A stretch of DNA of 39,531 nt from Paracoccus sp. (in: a-proteobacteria). GTDB taxonomy: Bacteria > Pseudomonadota > Alphaproteobacteria > Rhodobacterales > Rhodobacteraceae. The stretch is taken from the NCBI RefSeq assembly GCF_030538495.1, contig NZ_JAUNTW010000015.1:1-39531 (forward strand), in the 5' to 3' direction. A program made the translations under genes and the position numbers. Within the stretch, counting starts at the first letter, position 1; the number at the start of each line of letters is the position of its first letter. The notes beneath the pieces were generated by a model. The model searched no databases. It had not been told where the DNA came from and saw only the letters and a list, made by a program, of their open reading frames with translations. This document shows positions 33,157 to 39,531 of the stretch, piece after piece.

Positions 33157-33546
33157 ATGGCACGCGATAAAACCCGTATGAAGCGCAAAGAGCGTAAGAA
33201 CATCGCCGCAGGTGTGGCGCATGTGAATTCGAGCTTCAACAACACCAAAATCCTGATCTCGGACGTGCAGGGCAACGCCATTTCGTGGTCGTCGGCTGGC
33301 ACCATGGGGTTCAAGGGCTCGCGCAAATCGACCCCTTACGCCGCGCAGATGGCCGCCGAAGATGCGGGCCGCAAGGCACAGGAACACGGCGTTCGCACGC
33401 TGGAAGTCGAAGTTCAGGGTCCGGGTTCGGGCCGTGAATCGGCATTGCGCGCACTGGCCGCAGTTGGGTTCAACATCACGGCGATCCGTGACGTGACCCC
33501 GATCGCGCATAACGGTTGCCGCCCGCCCAAGCGCCGTCGCGTCTGA
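33157..33546 (+). CDS. rpsK: 30S ribosomal protein S11
   Basis: 129 residues. [40 protein letters not shown] and the C-terminal [10 protein letters not shown] are standard. It lies in the 30S platform. It follows rpsM by 12 bases. Confidence 0.98.
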   Translation: MARDKTRMKRKERKNIAAGVAHVNSSFNNTKILISDVQGNAISWSSAGTMGFKGSRKSTPYAAQMAAEDAGRKAQEHGVRTLEVEVQGPGSGRESALRALAAVGFNITAIRDVTPIAHNGCRPPKRRRV

Positions 33547-33564
33547 CACGACGCCACAACATCG

Positions 33565-33590
33565 CCGGGTCGCGTTTTGGCGCGGCCCGG
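33565..33590 (+). other. hairpin in the rpsK-rpoA spacer
   Basis: CCGGGTCGCG and CGCGGCCCGG form a 10-bp stem with one G-U pair around TTTTGG, without a T-run. The spacer is 113 bases, longer than others in this operon. Confidence 0.55.
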
Positions 33591-33659
33591 ATTTCCGCAT
33601 TTCACCTCGGGAGTTGTCGGCTTTGGTCATGAGCCGGTGACAAGTATGGAGGCCAGTCC

Positions 33660-34676
33660 ATGATCCATAAAAATTGGGCCGAATTGATTAAGCCTGCGCA
33701 GCTGCTGGTTAAGCCGGGCGCTGACGCGACCCGCACCGCAACCGTCATTGCTGAACCGCTGGAGCGGGGCTTTGGCCTGACGCTGGGCAACGCGTTGCGC
33801 CGTGTGCTGCTGTCGTCGTTGCAGGGTGGGGCGATCACCTCGGTTCAGATTGACAACGTGCTGCATGAATTCAGCAGCGTTGCCGGGGTTCGTGAAGATG
33901 TCACCGACATCGTTCTGAACCTGAAAGGCGTCACGTTGAAAATGGACATCGAAGGCCCGAAACGCCTGACGCTGTCGGCCAAAGGTCCGGGCGAGGTCAA
34001 GGCCGGTGACATTCAGGAAACCGCCGGGATCACGATCCTGAACCGCGATCACGTCATTTGCCATCTGGATGACGGCGCCGATCTGAACATGGAACTGACC
34101 GTGCAGACGGGCAAGGGCTATGTCGCCGCCGACAAAAACCGTCCCGAAGATGCGCCGATTGGTCTGATCCCGATTGATGCGATTTTCTCGCCGGTGAAGC
34201 GCGTCAGCTACGAAGTCACCCCGACCCGCGAAGGTCAGGTTCTCGACTATGACAAGCTGACGATGAAGGTGGAAACCGACGGCTCGCTGACCCCGGATGA
34301 CGCTGTGGCCTATGCTGCGCGTATTCTGCAAGATCAGCTGGCGGTGTTCGTGAACTTTGACGAACCCGAATCGGCCAACCGCGCTGATGCGGATGACGGG
34401 CTGGAATTCGATCCGCGCCTGCTGAAAAAGGTTGATGAACTGGAACTGTCAGTGCGTTCGGCTAACTGTCTGAAAAACGACAATATTGTTTATATTGGTG
34501 ATCTGATCCAGAAAACCGAGGCCGAGATGCTGCGCACCCCGAACTTTGGCCGCAAATCTTTGAATGAAATCAAAGAAGTGCTGTCGGGTATGGGCCTGCA
34601 TCTGGGTATGGATGTGGTCGATTGGCCGCCGGAAAACATCGAAGATCTGGCCAAGCGTTTCGACGACCAATTCTGA
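33660..34676 (+). CDS. rpoA: RNA polymerase alpha subunit
   Basis: 338 residues. The N-terminal assembly domain (1-235) has [40 protein letters not shown] and [14 protein letters not shown] sequence. The C-terminal UP-element and activator domain (about 250-330) has [40 protein letters not shown] and [18 protein letters not shown]. rpsD, which in some bacteria precedes rpoA, is absent as is normal for alphaproteobacteria. Confidence 0.98.
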   Translation: MIHKNWAELIKPAQLLVKPGADATRTATVIAEPLERGFGLTLGNALRRVLLSSLQGGAITSVQIDNVLHEFSSVAGVREDVTDIVLNLKGVTLKMDIEGPKRLTLSAKGPGEVKAGDIQETAGITILNRDHVICHLDDGADLNMELTVQTGKGYVAADKNRPEDAPIGLIPIDAIFSPVKRVSYEVTPTREGQVLDYDKLTMKVETDGSLTPDDAVAYAARILQDQLAVFVNFDEPESANRADADDGLEFDPRLLKKVDELELSVRSANCLKNDNIVYIGDLIQKTEAEMLRTPNFGRKSLNEIKEVLSGMGLHLGMDVVDWPPENIEDLAKRFDDQF

Positions 34677-34726
34677 TTTCGTGGCGGGGGCAACCTCGCC
34701 GCAACCGGGCATCCGCCCCAAGGAGA

Positions 34727-34748
34727 GCGGCCCGCACGCATGGGCCGC
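34727..34748 (+). other. hairpin in the rpoA-rplQ spacer
   Basis: GCGGCCC (34727-34733) and GGGCCGC (34742-34748) around an 8-base loop; no T-run. The rplQ Shine-Dalgarno AAGGAG follows about 24 bases later. Confidence 0.5.
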
Positions 34749-34781
34749 CGGACAAAGCAAAAGACGTAAAAGGAGATTATC

Positions 34782-35207
34782 ATGCGTCACGCTCGTGGTT
34801 ACCGCCGCCTGAACCGCACCCATGAACACCGCAAGGCGCTGTTCGCCAATATGGCCGGTTCGTTGATCGAACATGAACAGATCAAAACGACTCTGCCGAA
34901 AGCCAAAGAACTGCGTCCGATCGTTGAAAAACTGATCACGCTGGCGAAACGCGGCGATCTGCACGCCCGCCGTCAGGCCGCAGCGCAGTTGAAACAGGAC
35001 ATGCATGTCGCCAAACTGTTCGACGAACTGGGTGGCCGTTACAAAGAACGTCAGGGCGGTTATGTCCGCATCCTGAAAGCCGGTTTCCGTTACGGCGACA
35101 TGGCGCCGATGGCGATCATCGAACTGGTGGACCGTGATCCGTCCGCCAAAGGCGCCGCAGACCGCGCGCGCCTCGACGCCGAAGCCGCTGGTTTCGAAGA
35201 AGAATAA
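34782..35207 (+). CDS. rplQ: 50S ribosomal protein L17
   Basis: 141 residues. [40 protein letters not shown] and [15 protein letters not shown] mark L17. It sits near the tunnel exit. AAGGAG precedes the ATG. Last gene of the plus-strand ribosomal block, with a strong terminator right after it. Confidence 0.98.
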   Translation: MRHARGYRRLNRTHEHRKALFANMAGSLIEHEQIKTTLPKAKELRPIVEKLITLAKRGDLHARRQAAAQLKQDMHVAKLFDELGGRYKERQGGYVRILKAGFRYGDMAPMAIIELVDRDPSAKGAADRARLDAEAAGFEEE

Positions 35208-35215
35208 GACCGATC

Positions 35216-35242
35216 GGCCCGCGCAAGCGGGCCTTTTCTTTT
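35216..35242 (+). terminator. intrinsic terminator after rplQ
   Basis: GGCCCGC pairs with GCGGGCC around GCAA, then TTTTCTTTT. It ends the alpha-type operon. Confidence 0.88.
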
Positions 35243-35327
35243 GCCGCGCGTGGTCGCGGCGGGTTGTGTCCATTCCGCGGCAGATATGCTTTAGTTTCGT
35301 GAACAGGAAACGACGGCGGAGTGGCAC

Positions 35328-36463
35328 ATGGACGTTAACGATATTCTCGGCGCCGAAGCGGTCTTAGGGCTGGCATGGTCCGCGCAGGAACGTGCGCAGA
35401 TGGCGGGCAGTTTGGCCGATCAGGTCGAATTGGCGCGCGCGGGGCGGGCGCTGCGGTGGGACAATCACGCGCAGACCGCGCATGTGTTTGATCCGCGTTT
35501 GCCGGGGTTCGACGTTCCGCCGGACGGAGAGGTTCATCTGCCCCCCACCGACCGACCGCTGCCCGATACTGACACCGATATTGCCTTTGCGCCGGTCCGC
35601 GATTTGTCCAGCTGGATCGCCTCGGGGGCGCTGACATCGCAGCGGCTGACGCAGATTTACCTCGACCGGATCGAAACGCTGAACCCGAAACTGTCCGCTT
35701 GGGCGCAGGTCATGCCCGAACGCGCCTTGGCCGAGGCCGCCGCAGCGGATGCCGAGCTGGTGGCGGGTGTGTATCTGGGGCCGCTGCATGGCATCCCCTA
35801 TGGGCTGAAAGATTTATTTGACGCCAAAGGGACGGTGACCGGCTGGGGGCCGAGCCGTGGCAGGACCGCGTCACGGAACAGGATGCCGCTGTGGTCACGC
35901 GCCTGCGGGCGGCGGGGGCGGTGCTCTTGGGCAAAACCAGCACGAGCGCGCTTGCCTATGGCGATGTGTGGTATGGCGGCCAGACGCGCAACCCATGGAA
36001 CCTGAGTGAAGGGTCGTCCGGGTCATCGGCAGGATCCGCGGCGGCGACGGCGGCGGGGATGTGCGGCTTTGCCATCGGAACCGAGACCTTGGGGTCGATT
36101 GTGTCCCCGGCTGAACGCTGCGGCGTGGTTGGGTTGCGGCCCAGCTTTGGCCGGATCAGTCGCGCGGCGGCTATGGTGCTGTGCCCCAGTCTGGACAAGG
36201 TTGGCGTTCTGGCGCGCGGGGTGGCGGACACCGCACTGGTTCTGGGGGCTGTGGATGAAACCGTCAGCGCGCTGCATGTCGGCGCGGGCGCATCCGGCGG
36301 CGTCTGCGGGTCGCGGGCGCAAACCCTGTCAAACCGGCTGTGGGAAAGCCTGTCGGCGCATGTCTATGTGTTTTTGCACAACACCACGCTGGCCGATATT
36401 GCGCAGAACCAGATGCTGCCCTGCCCGGCTTTGCCGCAGATTTTGAATGTGGTGGATGATTAA
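35328..36463 (+). pseudogene. amidase-signature hydrolase, frameshifted and C-terminally shortened
   Basis: The first frame (35328 to about 35850) reads MDVNDILGAEAVLGLAWSAQ, an RDLSSWIASGALTSQRLTQI motif, and the catalytic-Lys segment GPLHGIPYGLKDLFDAKG. At a run of five G (35845-35849) the frame is lost; adding one base would restore EPWQDRVTEQDAAVVTRLRA. The second frame continues with GKTSTSALAYGD, the Ser-rich EGSSGSSAGSAAATAAG and GTETLGSIVSPAERCGVVG, which hold the cis-Ser and nucleophile Ser. After GVADTALVLGAVDE the sequence no longer matches an amidase and stops at 36463, about 150-200 residues short. Sequencing error could explain the shift but not the missing end. Confidence 0.8.
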
Positions 36464-36466
36464 AAC

Positions 36467-36496
36467 AAATGCCCCCGCATATTCGCAGGGGCATTT
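36467..36496. terminator. bidirectional terminator between amidase remnant and oxygenase
   Basis: AAATGCCCC and GGGGCATTT form a 9-bp stem, extended inward by GC/GC past one mismatch, around ATATTC. It serves the convergent pair on both strands. Confidence 0.75.
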
Positions 36497-36511
36497 ATAT
36501 GACAGCAGGAA

Positions 36512-37351
36512 TTACAGTCCCAGCCGCCGCAGTTTCCCCGCAATGCGACGATGCAGGGCCGGTGGCAACAGATCCTTCACCATTTCATGGCGCCGCACCT
36601 TTTTATCCCATTTGTCTTCAGTCCCAGGACGGGGTTTGAAAATGGTCGTATGTTCTCTGCGGGTATCATCCCAAGTTGCCGTGTAATAATATAAAGCAAT
36701 GGATTGGCGCGGCTCGCCATTGGGGTGATTTACGGGCACGGGGTTGCCGTGCATACTGGTGCTGGATGTGCTGAAACAGACCATCCGGTTACGGATAGGG
36801 GCAAAGCGTTTCAACATCTGGGTCATGTCATTATCCCAGATTTCAAAACAACCGCCCCATTCCTCTTGCCAATCATCATTCAGGTAAATCAACACGTTCA
36901 GGCGCCGCTCAACCATCATGGGTTTATGCAGGTTGAAATCAGCGTGAATATCCAAATGGCCGCCATTCAGGGTTTTATGAATCCCGGCCCCCATGAAATA
37001 AGGATCAGGGATCAGACCTTTAATTCCGGTCAAATCTTCAAGAAACAACAGGAACGGACGCGAATTCAGCGCATAAAACAGGTCGCGCGTATATTTCGGC
37101 AAACGCTCAGGGTTGTAGGCGGACTTATAACGCTCTTGATCGCGGGCAAAACTGTGATCTGCCTGTGGCAAGTCGCGTAAATCCTGCTGAACACGATCAA
37201 TAACCGTTTCAGGCAAAAAACCATCAATACAGATATGATGATACGGATCGCCGGATTGATATTCCGCAGCGTGGGCATTGCCCAATTCGCGCGCGGCTTT
37301 CACATCAATAAGCAAACTATCGGTATCAATCGGATAAGCCGGGTTCTGCAT
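36512..37351 (-). CDS. 2-oxoglutarate/Fe(II)-dependent oxygenase, prolyl-4-hydroxylase-like
   Basis: 279 residues. The double-stranded beta-helix has the iron triad: H136-x-D138 in GGHLDIHADFNLH, and distal His201 in STSMHGNPVP; Arg215 in EPRQSIALYYYT should bind 2-oxoglutarate. The N-terminal half (DSLLIDVKAARELGNAHAAE, YHHICIDGFLPETVIDRVQQ) is helical and the C-terminus is Lys/Arg-rich (RRIAGKLRRLGL). Family members hydroxylate protein side chains or small metabolites. The ATG at 37351 has GAGGTG 4 bases upstream. It lies on the same strand as tuf, 187 bases downstream and past a terminator. Confidence 0.85.
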   Translation of the reverse strand: MQNPAYPIDTDSLLIDVKAARELGNAHAAEYQSGDPYHHICIDGFLPETVIDRVQQDLRDLPQADHSFARDQERYKSAYNPERLPKYTRDLFYALNSRPFLLFLEDLTGIKGLIPDPYFMGAGIHKTLNGGHLDIHADFNLHKPMMVERRLNVLIYLNDDWQEEWGGCFEIWDNDMTQMLKRFAPIRNRMVCFSTSSTSMHGNPVPVNHPNGEPRQSIALYYYTATWDDTRREHTTIFKPRPGTEDKWDKKVRRHEMVKDLLPPALHRRIAGKLRRLGL

Positions 37352-37488
37352 GGCGCACCTCAAACATCTAACGTCCAAACAACTGTGCTACTCATTGCGG
37401 AAAACCGATCAGTTTTCAAGTTTTTTGTATGGAAAAGGGCATCCCAACAGTCGCTGTCGCCATACTGTCATTTTCCCAATATGCAACG

Positions 37489-37516
37489 AAAAAACCCGCC
37501 CAGATGGGCGGGTTTT
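37489..37516 (-). terminator. intrinsic terminator after tuf
   Basis: A stem AAAACCCGCCCA / TGGGCGGGTTTT, with T-run TTTTTT on the minus strand, 22 bases past the tuf stop. It ends fusA-tuf; the usual read-through to rpsJ is not possible here. Confidence 0.88.
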
Positions 37517-37538
37517 CCGTTAAGCGATCTTATTCAGA

Positions 37539-38714
<1,176 letters not shown>

Positions 38715-38744
38715 TGGGCTGGCTCCTTACTTCGTGTTGCGGAT

Positions 38745-38765
38745 GGGCGGGGGATGCCCCCGCCC
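38745..38765 (-). other. GC-rich hairpin in the fusA-tuf spacer
   Basis: GGGCGGGGG and CCCCCGCCC form a perfect 9-bp stem around a 3-base loop, without a T-run. It could separate fusA and tuf mRNA levels by processing. Confidence 0.6.
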
Positions 38766-38773
38766 CGCCCTTA

Positions 38774-39531
38774 TCAGGCGTATTTCTTTTGGATTTCGTC
38801 GCTGATGTTCTGCGGCACGGCATCGTAATGGTCGAACTGCATGGTGAACACCGCGCGGCCCGACGACATCGAGCGCAGGTTGTTGATGTAACCGAACATA
38901 TTGGCCAGCGGCACCATGGCGTCGATGACGTTGGCGTTGCCGCGGCTGTCTTGGCCGCGAACCATGCCGCGACGGCTGGTCAGGTCGCCGATGATCGAAC
39001 CGGTATATTCTTCCGGCGTCACCACTTCGACCTTCATGATCGGTTCCAGCAGTTTCGCGCCGGCCTTACGCAGACCTTCGCGCATCCCTGCACGGGCGGC
39101 GATTTCGAAGGCCAGAACCGACGAGTCAACATCGTGGAACGCACCGTCGATCAGCGCGACTTTGAAGTCGATCACCGGGAAGCCCGCCAGCGGACCCGAA
39201 TCCATCACCGATTTGATGCCTTTTTCGACGCCGGGGATGTATTCTTTCGGAACCGCACCACCAACGATCCGGGATTCGAACGAATAACCTTCGCCCGGCT
39301 CGGTCGGGGTGATGACCAGTTTGACCCGTGCGAACTGACCCGTACCACCCGATTGTTTCTTGTGGGTGTAGTCGATTTCCGCTTCGTTCGAGATGGTTTC
39401 GCGATACGCCACCTGCGGCGCACCGATATTCGCCTCGACCTTGAATTCGCGCTTCATGCGGTCAACCAAGATGTCCAGGTGAAGTTCGCCCATGCCCTTC
39501 ATGATGGTCTGACCCGATTCCAGATCGGTTT
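38774..39531 (-). CDS. fusA: elongation factor G, C-terminal part (5' end beyond window)
   Basis: About 252 codons, open to the right edge. Domains III-V are visible: [40 protein letters not shown], then [40 protein letters not shown] and [20 protein letters not shown]. It drives translocation of tRNA and mRNA. The first residues in the window continue the frame upstream of the internal Met at 39502, so the gene is cut by the window, not truncated. Confidence 0.97.
   Translation of the reverse strand, partial: TDLESGQTIMKGMGELHLDILVDRMKREFKVEANIGAPQVAYRETISNEAEIDYTHKKQSGGTGQFARVKLVITPTEPGEGYSFESRIVGGAVPKEYIPGVEKGIKSVMDSGPLAGFPVIDFKVALIDGAFHDVDSSVLAFEIAARAGMREGLRKAGAKLLEPIMKVEVVTPEEYTGSIIGDLTSRRGMVRGQDSRGNANVIDAMVPLANMFGYINNLRSMSSGRAVFTMQFDHYDAVPQNISDEIQKKYA

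Overview
The window looks like chromosome of an alphaproteobacterium of the Rhodobacteraceae type. This rests on GC-rich codon use, a FYDLN-acid (TIGR02300-type) zinc-ribbon protein, Rhodobacterales-style housekeeping neighbourhoods (ubiG, hslO-Nudix-cca, hemH beside a divergent methyltransferase) and ribosomal proteins with alphaproteobacterial features such as an Ala/Glu-rich tail on L3. I would not name a genus. No rRNA, tRNA, CRISPR array, transposase or integrase was seen.

Left third (1-20114): tightly packed core metabolism. It holds a zinc metallopeptidase, GntR, MarR and TetR regulators, proline iminopeptidase, ubiG, a nitrilase-grxC pair, a ComF-like phosphoribosyltransferase, hemH, a TetR-controlled EamA exporter behind a perfect palindromic operator, two L,D-transpeptidases around a CAP-domain lipoprotein, and a five-gene minus-strand unit (hslO, Nudix, cca, ABC exporter, RNA methyltransferase) in which every junction is a 4-base ATGA overlap. 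A PP2C-type phosphatase with a degenerate receiver domain and ilvA close this part.

Middle (20115-23071): an AT-richer accessory island on the minus strand, between ilvA and rplP. It holds three copies of parts of one HINT (autoprocessing) module, two of them leading into unrelated toxin-like C-terminal domains, each followed within 3-7 bases by a small immunity-like gene. Further decayed coding fragments lie upstream. This is an orphan polymorphic-toxin cassette array; no full-length toxin carrier gene is in the window.

Right part (23072-39531): a dismembered ribosomal-protein supercluster. rpsJ-rplC-rplD-rplW-rplB-rpsS-rplV-rpsC-rplP runs on the minus strand and stops at a strong terminator after rplP. 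The next eleven genes of the normal order (rpmC to rpmD) are absent. rplO-secY-adk-rpsM-rpsK-rpoA-rplQ is present but inverted on the plus strand, head-to-head with rpsJ across hchA and a hypothetical gene. fusA-tuf lies further right on the minus strand, cut off from rpsJ by the inverted block, a frameshifted amidase pseudogene and a 2-oxoglutarate oxygenase. At least three ancestral junctions (tuf/rpsJ, rplP/rpmC, rpmD/rplO) are therefore broken, with the toxin cassettes at one of them. New promoters and terminators appear to keep the pieces expressed, and most long spacers inside the r-protein and fusA-tuf operons carry strong hairpins.
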